From Geomonas agri (GTDB lineage Bacteria; Desulfobacterota; Desulfuromonadia; Geobacterales; Geobacteraceae), in NCBI RefSeq assembly GCF_020179605.1, contig NZ_JAINZO010000003.1:1-64000 (forward strand): 64,000 nt of DNA, in the 5' to 3' direction. The stretch's first letter is position 1, and each line of letters starts with the position of its first letter. Under the pieces are notes generated by a model, which did no database searches, had not been told where the DNA came from, and was given only the letters and a program-made list of their open reading frames with translations. Made by a program: the position numbers and the translations under genes. Below, piece after piece: positions 47,773 through 55,463 of the stretch.

Positions 47773-48945
47773 CTACTTACCTTTACGAGTCGAAGACCTC
47801 GGTTGTTTCTTTTCCACGGTTACCCGTACCAGGGACCGATCCAGGTTCACTACCACCACACCGGGCGGAAGCCGGATCAGATCCTTGCTGATCTGGATGT
47901 TGTTGTTCCCCTCCTTGGCCTTGGACAGGTCCAGGTCCACCACGATGTCAAGATTCTTCGGGGATGCCACCAGGTTGGAGAAGGACTTCAGTTGCAGGTC
48001 CACCTCGTCCGGATAACTGCGGGTCAGGGTGAGGTTGTCCGGAAGGTTGTGGAAGGTGACCGGAGCGGTCACGGTGAGGATCTCCCCCTGCCGGTAGGTG
48101 ATCAAAAGCCAGCTCACCACCACGACGCAGAAAATCGCAACTTTGGGCCAGAAGTTGGAGAAGAGCCGCTTCAATATCCCGACGCGCTGTTCCTCGCGGG
48201 ACAGCGGCTGCAACAGCGAGGTAAGCCGCTCGTGCAACTGCGCCTGCGACGCCACAACCTCAAGCTCCCCCTGCACGGACACCGAGACTTCCCCCCGCTC
48301 CTCGGAAACGACCACGATCGCTGCGTCGGAGCGCTCGGAAAGGCCGAGGGCGGCGCGGTGGCGAGTGCCCAGGTGCTGCGGCACGTCGGCGCTCACCGAC
48401 AGCGGCAGGTGGCAGGAAGCAAGAGCCACGCGGCCGTCCTTGACCAACACCGCACCGTCGTGCAGCGGGGAGCCGGGCATGAAGATGCTGGTGACCAGGG
48501 AGCCGCTGACCAGCGAGTCCATCGGGACGCCGTGCAGGATCAAATCGTCCAGGAGTTCCTCGCGCTGGAACACGACCAGGGCCCCAATGCGCTGAGAAGC
48601 AAGTGAGAAGACAGTGGAGGAGAATTCCAGAAGGTCGAGGCGCACCACGCTCTCCTGGTGTTCGAACAGGTTGCGCAACAGGCTCAGGCGGTATAGGGCC
48701 TGCCGGATCTCGGACTGGAACACCACGATCAGCAGGACCAGGAGCACCGTCCCCAGTTCCTGCAGGATCCAACTGGTCATGAAGAGCCCCAAGCCCTTGG
48801 TGACGAAATAGATCACGCCCAGGAACAAGAGGCCTAACACCACCTGGAGCGCCTTGGAGTTCTTGAACCAGCTGTAGAGCTGGTAGAGCAGGAAGGTCAT
48901 GATCAGGATATCGGCAATATCCTGAGGCCTGATTTGCGGGAACAA
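47773..48945 (-). CDS. cdaA: Diadenylate cyclase CdaA fused to a YbbR/CdaR domain
   Basis: This enzyme makes cyclic di-AMP. Residues 1-80 hold three membrane helices (about 11-28, 34-50, 62-76). The cyclase (DAC) domain follows, with DGA at 163-165 and GTRHRAALG at 193-201, both required motifs. A fourth membrane segment (about 269-285) leads into one YbbR domain (about 290-375), which corresponds to part of CdaR, the separate regulator of CdaA in Bacillus. The polypeptide thus joins enzyme and a regulator-like domain (390 residues). It is divergent from ubiE; glmM is not adjacent. Confidence 0.93.
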   Translation of the reverse strand: MFPQIRPQDIADILIMTFLLYQLYSWFKNSKALQVVLGLLFLGVIYFVTKGLGLFMTSWILQELGTVLLVLLIVVFQSEIRQALYRLSLLRNLFEHQESVVRLDLLEFSSTVFSLASQRIGALVVFQREELLDDLILHGVPMDSLVSGSLVTSIFMPGSPLHDGAVLVKDGRVALASCHLPLSVSADVPQHLGTRHRAALGLSERSDAAIVVVSEERGEVSVSVQGELEVVASQAQLHERLTSLLQPLSREEQRVGILKRLFSNFWPKVAIFCVVVVSWLLITYRQGEILTVTAPVTFHNLPDNLTLTRSYPDEVDLQLKSFSNLVASPKNLDIVVDLDLSKAKEGNNNIQISKDLIRLPPGVVVVNLDRSLVRVTVEKKQPRSSTRKGK

Positions 48946-49130
48946 CGGTTGCCTCCTTGGGGAACGGCGCGGGCGGGAGCCGGAGCGGGCGGCGTTAAAA
49001 CGTGGCGGGGCCGCTTTTTGCTGGCAAGCCGTGGCGCTTTGTGCTAAAAATCAAGCCTTGCAAAAGGGCTCCCCGATACGGGAAGCGGTCAAAATTTATA
49101 GCATTTCAGGCGCCAAAAAGGTAGGAAAAT

Positions 49131-49838
49131 ATGTACGCATTGTCGGAAAAGGGTGAGCGCATCCGCGCCATGTTCGGGAGCATAGCTCCGCGCTACGATC
49201 TTTTGAACAGGCTGCTGTCGCTCGGCATTGATCGCCGCTGGCGCCGTTTCGCCGTGGGCAAGATCGGCCTGCGCGGCCCCGGGCTTGTGCTTGACGTGGC
49301 AACCGGCACCGGCGACGTGGCCCTCGAGATAGCGACCCAGACCCCCGCTTCCGTGAACATCGTCGGCATCGACTTCACCCCGGAGATGATTGAACTCGGG
49401 CGGGTCAAGGTGCAGGAGTCGCGTCACGCCGGCCGCATCACGCTGGAGGTGGCCCCCTGCGAGGACATCCCCTACCAGGACGGCAGCTTCGACGCCGCCA
49501 CCATCTCCTTTGGCATCAGGAACGTCGTCGACCGCTTCAAGGGGCTGACCGAGATGCGCCGGGTGCTCAAGGACGGCGGCAAGATCGTGATCCTCGAGTT
49601 CTCCACGCCGACCATGCCGGTGTTCAAGAACATCTACCACTTCTACTTCCTGAAGGTGCTCCCCAAGATCGGTGGTGCCTTCTCCCGGTTCAGCGCCTAC
49701 CAATACCTACCCGACTCCGTCCTCGAGTTCCCCTCGCGCGAGGTGTTCAAGGGAATGATGGAGCAGGTCGGTTTCAAGGACGTGCACCACTTCGACCTCA
49801 CCGGCGGCATCGCCACCGTCTACGTCGGAACAAAGTAG
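49131..49838 (+). CDS. ubiE: Demethylmenaquinone/ubiquinone methyltransferase UbiE/MenG
   Basis: A SAM-dependent C-methyltransferase for the last step of menaquinone synthesis. It has 235 residues. The SAM motif is LVLDVATGTGDVALEIA, followed by VGIDFTPEMIELG, SFGIRNVVDR and the family C-terminal GGIATVYVGTK. In an anaerobic relative of Geobacter the product is most likely menaquinone (inference). It is followed at once by a GGTTRA repeat and a terminator. Confidence 0.95.
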   Translation: MYALSEKGERIRAMFGSIAPRYDLLNRLLSLGIDRRWRRFAVGKIGLRGPGLVLDVATGTGDVALEIATQTPASVNIVGIDFTPEMIELGRVKVQESRHAGRITLEVAPCEDIPYQDGSFDAATISFGIRNVVDRFKGLTEMRRVLKDGGKIVILEFSTPTMPVFKNIYHFYFLKVLPKIGGAFSRFSAYQYLPDSVLEFPSREVFKGMMEQVGFKDVHHFDLTGGIATVYVGTK

Positions 49839-49853
49839 AAGCAGGTTAAGGTT
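49839..49853 (+). repeat. GGTTRA-type repeat after ubiE stop
   Basis: AAGCAGGTTAAGGTT begins directly after the stop codon and runs into the A-tract of the terminator. It is a short member of the family; an inverted copy lies at 50088-50113. Confidence 0.75.
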
Positions 49854-49855
49854 AA

Positions 49856-49892
49856 AAAAAGGCTGTGGTCCATGACCGCAGCCTTTTCTTTT
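49856..49892 (+). terminator. Terminator of ubiE
   Basis: AAAAGGCTGTGGTC, CAT loop and GACCGCAGCCTTTT (one G-U pair), then CTTTTG. Confidence 0.85.
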
Positions 49893-50005
49893 GTCTCTCG
49901 CTCAACTTTCGCATGCTAGTGGCACTACCCGCCGGCACCGTCCACACCCCGCCGACAGCGGCTTCCGAAGCTGACAGCACTACCTTAGGAGGCAGCAATC
50001 TGTAC

Positions 50006-50070
50006 CCACGAAGCGCTGCACGAGCCCTCGCGCCCCCCCTTTTGCGAAGGGGGGGCAGGGGGGATTTGCC
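50006..50070. repeat. REP-like GCGAAGG palindromic element, second copy
   Basis: CCACGAAGCGC is followed by GCCCCCCCTTTTGCGAAGGG with GGGGC, then GGGATTTGCC. Block order matches 44698-44758. Confidence 0.7.
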
Positions 50071-50087
50071 TTTAACGGCGATTTCTT

Positions 50088-50113
50088 CTCAACCTCAACC
50101 TACACCTGCTTCT
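50088..50113 (-). repeat. GGTTRA-type repeat overlapping the methyltransferase stop
   Basis: On the minus strand AGAAGCAGGTGTAGGTTGAG (plus GTTGAG). Its first part encodes the last residues QKQV of the methyltransferase and the stop TAG, so here the repeat has entered the coding sequence. Confidence 0.7.
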
Positions 50114-50675
50114 GAAACATCACCCGCGCCACCGGCATCTCCGGCGCATCGACCTCCTCTTCCAGCAGCAGGACCCGCCCCGGATACCCGCCGAAGATGC
50201 GTCCAAGCTCCCCCGGCTGCAGCAGAAAATCCTTGCGGTGCTCCCCCGGCATCCCCGGCGCGTCCAGTATGGTCTCCATGAGCAGCACACCTCCCGGGGC
50301 CAGCGCCTGCACCAGCGCCGGGATGAGATCCCGCATCAGGAAGTTGAAGTTGAGGATCAGGTGGTACTCCCCTTGCGGTCGCCAGCACTCCAGGTCCGCC
50401 TCGATGAGCTCAACGGTGACGCCGACCTCGGCCGCCCGCTTCCTGGCGCGCTCCAGCCCCCGGGGCGAGATGTCCACGCCCGTGGCATCGAAGCCGTGCT
50501 GCGCCAGGTAAATGCAGTTGCGTCCCTCGCCGCAGGCCAAGTCGAGGCTCCGCCGCCCCGGGACCAGGGACATGATGCGTTCCAACGAATTGGCCAACAG
50601 CCGCGAAGGGGCGAAAGAAAAGAAATGTTCCGGGCCGCTGTAACGCTGGTCCCATTTGACGCGATCAGACTCCAT
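50100..50675 (-). CDS. Class I SAM-dependent methyltransferase
   Basis: The 191-residue protein has a Rossmann SAM motif, SLDLACGEGRNCIYLAQHGF, with the acidic strand end ATGVDISPRG, and EADLECW. It resembles the TehB/thiopurine-type small methyltransferases; the substrate is not predictable. It is followed by a repeat rather than a clear terminator. Confidence 0.85.
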   Translation of the reverse strand: MESDRVKWDQRYSGPEHFFSFAPSRLLANSLERIMSLVPGRRSLDLACGEGRNCIYLAQHGFDATGVDISPRGLERARKRAAEVGVTVELIEADLECWRPQGEYHLILNFNFLMRDLIPALVQALAPGGVLLMETILDAPGMPGEHRKDFLLQPGELGRIFGGYPGRVLLLEEEVDAPEMPVARVMFQKQV

Positions 50676-50874
50676 ATCCTCCCCCCCTACCCTTGCTCAA
50701 GTAGAGCCCAAATTCGTTATTTTCGGTGCGTTTGTCAAGCCTTTCCCACTCACATCGCGACAGGCCACGTTTCCCTCGCCACCTCTCCCTTCGCGCCGAG
50801 TCGACACCGGCTGGCATCAGCGACATTCTCTGTCGCGCACCTGTGGTTTCCTATAGAAAAACAGGAGGTGCACC

Positions 50875-51138
50875 ATGATCTACCTAACCAACGATGCGCT
50901 GGACCAAGCGGTTTACTTCGAAATGCGGGGCAAGGAAGCACTGCGCACCGGCAAGTCCTTCCAGCAGGTCTACCACGGACTCCTGGGCAATGGCGTGCAC
51001 GAAGTCGAGGTCACCCTGAAAAGGAGAAGGGGCTCAGTCGAGGTCGCCTTCGGTAACAGCGCCCTGTTCTGCTTCGTGGAAGAGGACGCCCTGCGCCGGA
51101 TGCTGGAAGGTATGATGAAGGAAAAGACCGTGCACTGA
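50875..51138 (+). CDS. Conserved-looking hypothetical protein (87 residues)
   Basis: I do not recognise this protein. It starts with ATG behind AGGAGG 6 nt upstream. It has no signal or membrane segment. The sequence suggests two helices (DQAVYFEMRGKEALRTGKSF, FVEEDALRRMLEGMMKEK) flanking beta strands (VHEVEVTLKRRRGSVEVAFG). It stands alone between the methyltransferase gene and the fadL-type gene. Confidence 0.6.
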   Translation: MIYLTNDALDQAVYFEMRGKEALRTGKSFQQVYHGLLGNGVHEVEVTLKRRRGSVEVAFGNSALFCFVEEDALRRMLEGMMKEKTVH

Positions 51139-51156
51139 GAACCCACTCTCCGCTGC

Positions 51157-51184
51157 TTGACTTCAACCTCACGGACGGTAGCAT
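51157..51184 (+). promoter_or_regulatory. Candidate promoter of the fadL/lipase operon
   Basis: TTGACT (51157-51162), a 16-nt spacer and TAGCAT (51179-51184) on the plus strand, about 165 nt before the fadL-type start. The -10 box is covered by a palindrome. Confidence 0.55.
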
Positions 51185-51205
51185 TAGCGAGTGCTAATTA
51201 CTACC
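51177..51205. promoter_or_regulatory. Operator-like palindrome upstream of the fadL/lipase operon
   Basis: GGTAG.ATTAGC and GCTAAT..CTACC flank a GAGT centre, forming an 11-bp inverted repeat with a small central loop. No T-run follows, so a terminator is less likely. Overlap with the predicted -10 box fits a repressor site. Confidence 0.55.
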
Positions 51206-51348
51206 GATCCATCGAGGTTCACACGCAGACTAGCCTACCACGGTGCTCTGCTCCCCTCGGGCCAAAATCCTCCGGATGACGCGACCTTGCCACCTTCGGC
51301 AGAGTTCGCGCCAGGAGGTTTGAAGCAGGATCGGCAGGGGGGAGACCA

Positions 51349-52710
51349 ATGAGAAGGTGGCTGTGGTGGGTCCTGATGCTCTGCGCCCTTCCCGGGCTGC
51401 GCGGTGTCTGTCACGGAGCAGGCTTCAAGGTCAGCGAGCAGGGATCCAAGGCGATGGCAATGGGGAACGCCTTCGCCGCCCAAGCCGACGACCCGAGCGC
51501 CCTGTACTTTAACCCCGCCGGCATTGCCTTCCTGCCCGGCATCCAGGTGAATCTAGGCGCTTTGGGGATTATCGTGCCCCAGACCGAGTTCCAGGGCACC
51601 ACCCCCCTGTCCGGCACCCCGCCGCTGGACACGGGGGCCACCACGGTCACTGAGCGCTCCCGGCGCGACATTCTCATTGCCCCCACCCTGTACGCTACCT
51701 ACGCGCTCGAAAGCCTCCCTCTCTCCTTCGGCCTCGGCATCAACGCGATCTATCCGTTGTCCAAGTCCTGGGACGACTCCAGCGTCTTCCGGAACCAGGT
51801 ACAGATCGCCTCGATCAAGCCCATCAACTTCCAGCCCACTATCGCCTACCGCTTCGAAGAACTCAATGTAGGGGTCGCGGCCGGCATCGACGTCACCTAT
51901 GCACAGGTCTCGCTACAGAAATCCCTCTACTCGCCGGTCATCGACCCTACCGCGCCAGCGCCCCCATTCGGCGCCTACGAAGTGGGCTCCCTCGGCGTGG
52001 ACGGTACGGCCACCGACCTCGGGTACAACTTCGGGCTCCTCTGGAAGCCGCGTAGCGACTTGAACTTTGGCCTAGCCTACCGGAGCAAGATCACGCTCGA
52101 CATCGAGGGCGATGCCAATTTCCTTGCCACGACCCCGACCGGGATGGGGGCCATCGGCCTGGCCGACTCGGCCGTCTTCCCCTACACCAGGGCCCGCGCC
52201 AGTAGCAGCGCCTCCACCAAGATCACCCTTCCGGACACGCTGGATGTCGCGGTGGCGTGGCGCCCGACCGAAAAGGTCACCCTCGAATTCGATGCCACCC
52301 GCACCGGCTGGAGCAGTTTCAAGAAGCTCGAGATCAACTTCGACTCCCCTCAGTTCGCCGCCTTCAACAACCAGCTTGACCCGAGAAACTGGCGCGATGT
52401 CTGGAGCTACAAGTTCGGCGCCCAGTACCAGATGAATCCGCGCCTGGCCCTGCGCGCCGGCTACTCCTTCGATGAATCGCCGGTCCCCAACGAAACCGTG
52501 GACCCGCTGCTCCCTGACGCTGACCGGCACAGTTTCTCGGTGGGCGCCGGCATCGGCAATACCGTGGGGACAGTCGACCTCGCCTATATGTGGGTACACT
52601 TCGTGGACCGTACGGTGCACAACCAGGACATGACCACCCTGCGGGGGGCAAACGGCGTCTTCAAGAGCGACGCCTACCTGCTGGCCGCCAACCTGAACAT
52701 CAAGTTCTGA
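51349..52710 (+). CDS. FadL/OmpP1/TodX-family outer-membrane channel
   Basis: A 453-residue porin-like protein for long-chain fatty acids or hydrophobic compounds. A signal peptide (about 1-22) is followed by the family N-terminus AGFKVSEQGSKAMAMGNAFA, which forms the hatch, and the NPA motif in ALYFNPAGIAFLP. The C-terminus ends in an outer-membrane strand (LLAANLNIKF, terminal F). ATG follows GGGGGGAG. It is 26 nt upstream of a lipase lipoprotein gene, suggesting a joint role in using extracellular lipid. Confidence 0.92.
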   Translation: MRRWLWWVLMLCALPGLRGVCHGAGFKVSEQGSKAMAMGNAFAAQADDPSALYFNPAGIAFLPGIQVNLGALGIIVPQTEFQGTTPLSGTPPLDTGATTVTERSRRDILIAPTLYATYALESLPLSFGLGINAIYPLSKSWDDSSVFRNQVQIASIKPINFQPTIAYRFEELNVGVAAGIDVTYAQVSLQKSLYSPVIDPTAPAPPFGAYEVGSLGVDGTATDLGYNFGLLWKPRSDLNFGLAYRSKITLDIEGDANFLATTPTGMGAIGLADSAVFPYTRARASSSASTKITLPDTLDVAVAWRPTEKVTLEFDATRTGWSSFKKLEINFDSPQFAAFNNQLDPRNWRDVWSYKFGAQYQMNPRLALRAGYSFDESPVPNETVDPLLPDADRHSFSVGAGIGNTVGTVDLAYMWVHFVDRTVHNQDMTTLRGANGVFKSDAYLLAANLNIKF

Positions 52711-52736
52711 CACCTAAGCGGCTGCGGAGGAAAACC

Positions 52737-55229
52737 ATGAACCAGCACCTGTTACACCTGTTCGGTATCCTGCTGTTCCTCCTGTCCCTGGGCGGCTGCG
52801 GCTCGGATTCGGGCATGAGCCAGTCGGTGAGCCCCAACACCGCCCTCTTCGACCCCACCACCGGGGAGGTACCGCTCCCCAACGTGCTGGCGACGGCCGC
52901 GGCCCGGGACCCCATCACCCAGTACACCGACCCCGGCACGGGAACGGTGGGGCTCAGGCCCGCCAACCGCCCCATGAATCCGCAGGAGTCCCTCTCCTAC
53001 GTGAACCGTTACGAGGTCGGCGGCAGCAATGCCGTGGCCGGGGTCAACGCCCCCATCTACCTCCGTTTCGCACGCCCGCTGCAGCCCGCGACGGTGAACG
53101 GCAACAACATCAAGGTGTTTCAGATAGGGGCCGACAGCGCGTCGCCGACGGCAACGGAGAACAACCCGCTCACGTTCAGCGATGTGACCGCCAATTTCAG
53201 CTTCAGCTATACCCCCGGGCGTAGCGACCTGTCGCTCTTCCCGATCTTCCCGCTCCAGCCCGGCAGTCGCTACCTGTACCTGGTGACCGACCGGGTCAAG
53301 GACGCGGGCAGCAGCGGCTCGGTGAGTAGCTCGGTCTACTTCGCGGCCTTGAAGTCGGAGCTTCCCCTGCAGGGGCCCTTCGCGCCGCTCGAGCAGATCA
53401 GAGCGAACACGCTCGACGGCAGCGGCAACGTACTCTTCTCCGGCTACGCCAAGGTCATGAACGACCTGACCGCGGCGCCGTCGGCGTCCAGCGTGTCGAG
53501 CCGCAGCCACATCGTCCTTCTGGGGCGTTTCAACACAACGGCGGCGGGTTTCGTGGCCACCGACCCGGCCGACCCGACCGGAAGCCTGGTCCCGGTGGAG
53601 AGTGCGCTGCGGGCCTTTGCCGCCGGAAGCGGCCTCCCCGGCGGTCTTCCCGGCAAGAACTGGCTCGGCGCCGGGTTGAATGTCGCTACCATTACTGCCA
53701 CGCTGGCGCCGTCAGCTTACTGGAGTGCGGCCTTGGCCGGGACCGGCATCCCGGCGGTGGCGCCGGCCAGCGTCGGCGCGGTGATCACTGGTAACATCGC
53801 CAGTGCCGACATCTCTATGAACCCCGTCGTTGCCCGGGGCAACCCGGTCATGAACCAGAACCTCGTCTTCGGCAGTTACAGCGCCGCGAGCGCCGTGCTG
53901 CTCCCCTTCCGCGATGCGGGCACCGGCAGGCTCACCGGTTTCTACCACAGCGACCGGCAGATACCCTTCGTCTACTTCGCCCCTGCGGGGACGGCTCCGG
54001 TAGGTGGATGGCCCCTGGTCATTTACCAGCACGCCATCAACGGCAGCAAGGAGCAAGCAATCGCCGTGGCCAGCACCCTCACCGCCGCGGGGTACGCGGT
54101 AGTCGCCATCGACCTCCCGCTGCACGGCGCCCTCGCCCTGCCGGGGCACCTCACCGGCACAGTCTGGGGTGAGGACTTCATCGCGCTGGGAGCGCCGCTA
54201 GCCGCGCGCACCAACGTCCAACAGGCCGCCTTCAACCTGGACCGGCTCGAACTGGTGCTGGCGACACCGTCGTTCAACCCCGCCTTCGCCGCACAGGGGT
54301 TCGCCTCACTGGGGGCCAACGCGCCCAACCCGGCACTGAAACCGAAGTATGTGGGGGTAAGCCTCGGGGCCATCGTCGGGACCTACTACCTGGCCGGCAA
54401 CACCACCCTCTCCGCGGCTGCGGCCCCCCCTCCCTATACGCAGGCCACCCTCGACGCCGACATGAAGGGGCTCCTGAGCGTGCCTGGTGCGCGCATCGCC
54501 TACCTGTTGCGCGACAGCGTCGATTTCGGCCCCAGCATCAACGCCGGCCTCACCCGGGCCGGAATACCCGCCGGCACGCCGAGCTACGAAAAGTTTTTCC
54601 AACTCACCCAGTCGGTGTTCGACCCGGTCGACCCCGCCACCATGACCACGCCGCTGCCCGACCTGCGTACCGGGAGCGCGCTTCCCTCACGGCTATCCGG
54701 CAGGGTGTTGATCCAGGAGGCTACCAGCACCGCCTTCGACGCCAACGGCCGCCCGACCAACGGCGATCTGGTCATTCCCAACTGGAGCACCCGTTACCTG
54801 GGCAACGCCCTGGGAGGGCGGGGTGTCCTGGGCACACCCGAGGCCCTCGCGGTGGCGTCCGGCTTCGACCAGTTGAGCTACCTCTCCGGCCGTGTCCCCG
54901 CCCCATTCATGCTGACGATTGCCGGCGGCACCGAGGTGCCAAAGCTCGCCCCCGCTGCGGGAGACGCTGCCGCAAGCGGGCCGCGCGAAGGGTACTTCCA
55001 GTTCGACCAGCCCGATGTCACCCACGGGTTCCTCATCGACCCGGTCACCTCGCCGCAGAGCTTCCTCCTGGGCCAGCGGCAGATGTTCTACTTCGTCCGC
55101 ACCGGGCTGGTGATCGATCCCACCGTCGTCTCCGCCTCGCTACCCAAGACAAGCCGCGCCCTGCCGTCACTGCCGCCCTACCGGGTCATCCCGGCGCCGG
55201 TGTCGCGGCTCTTCGCCTCTCCGTCCTGA
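52737..55229 (+). CDS. Outer-membrane-type lipase/hydrolase lipoprotein
   Basis: Start is ATG 52737 with GCGGAGG upstream, giving 830 residues; a longer frame overlaps the fadL-type gene. The lipobox is LSLGGC (Cys about 20). The N-terminal half (about 60-330) is Ig-like/unclassified; the second half has an alpha/beta-hydrolase core with YQHAINGSKEQA, a HG box (DLPLHGAL) and the nucleophile elbow GVSLG (Ser542). It resembles the Pla-1/VolA group of surface lipases. Coupling to a FadL-type gene is as in Vibrio VolA. Confidence 0.82.
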   Translation: MNQHLLHLFGILLFLLSLGGCGSDSGMSQSVSPNTALFDPTTGEVPLPNVLATAAARDPITQYTDPGTGTVGLRPANRPMNPQESLSYVNRYEVGGSNAVAGVNAPIYLRFARPLQPATVNGNNIKVFQIGADSASPTATENNPLTFSDVTANFSFSYTPGRSDLSLFPIFPLQPGSRYLYLVTDRVKDAGSSGSVSSSVYFAALKSELPLQGPFAPLEQIRANTLDGSGNVLFSGYAKVMNDLTAAPSASSVSSRSHIVLLGRFNTTAAGFVATDPADPTGSLVPVESALRAFAAGSGLPGGLPGKNWLGAGLNVATITATLAPSAYWSAALAGTGIPAVAPASVGAVITGNIASADISMNPVVARGNPVMNQNLVFGSYSAASAVLLPFRDAGTGRLTGFYHSDRQIPFVYFAPAGTAPVGGWPLVIYQHAINGSKEQAIAVASTLTAAGYAVVAIDLPLHGALALPGHLTGTVWGEDFIALGAPLAARTNVQQAAFNLDRLELVLATPSFNPAFAAQGFASLGANAPNPALKPKYVGVSLGAIVGTYYLAGNTTLSAAAAPPPYTQATLDADMKGLLSVPGARIAYLLRDSVDFGPSINAGLTRAGIPAGTPSYEKFFQLTQSVFDPVDPATMTTPLPDLRTGSALPSRLSGRVLIQEATSTAFDANGRPTNGDLVIPNWSTRYLGNALGGRGVLGTPEALAVASGFDQLSYLSGRVPAPFMLTIAGGTEVPKLAPAAGDAAASGPREGYFQFDQPDVTHGFLIDPVTSPQSFLLGQRQMFYFVRTGLVIDPTVVSASLPKTSRALPSLPPYRVIPAPVSRLFASPS

Positions 55230-55343
55230 TCCAGCCGGGCCCCGCCATCTCAGGCGGGGCCCGCTACCCAGTCGGCACTGCCCGCGCTACCCAGGCCCCC
55301 TCCCCCAATTACTTTGCAGGTACTCCCCACCTAAACTTAGCTC

Positions 55344-55372
55344 TCGACAAAATTGGTCGTTTGCAATATATT
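55344..55372 (+). promoter_or_regulatory. Candidate promoter of the fumarase gene
   Basis: TCGACA (55344-55349), a 17-nt spacer and TATATT (55367-55372). A second option is TTGCAA with TATACA 18 nt further on; the two overlap. Confidence 0.5.
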
Positions 55373-55463
55373 CCGCCAATCGTGTATACATTTTTTTACC
55401 GTGCCGTCCGCACGGTTACGGATACCAGTCACCATCAATCCCACGCAAAGGAGAACAGAACCG

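Noticed and set aside
51177..51205. CIRCE heat-shock element
   Set aside because: GAGTGCTAA is present, but the other arm and 9-nt spacer of CIRCE are not; the centre is 4 nt. It is treated as a different palindrome.
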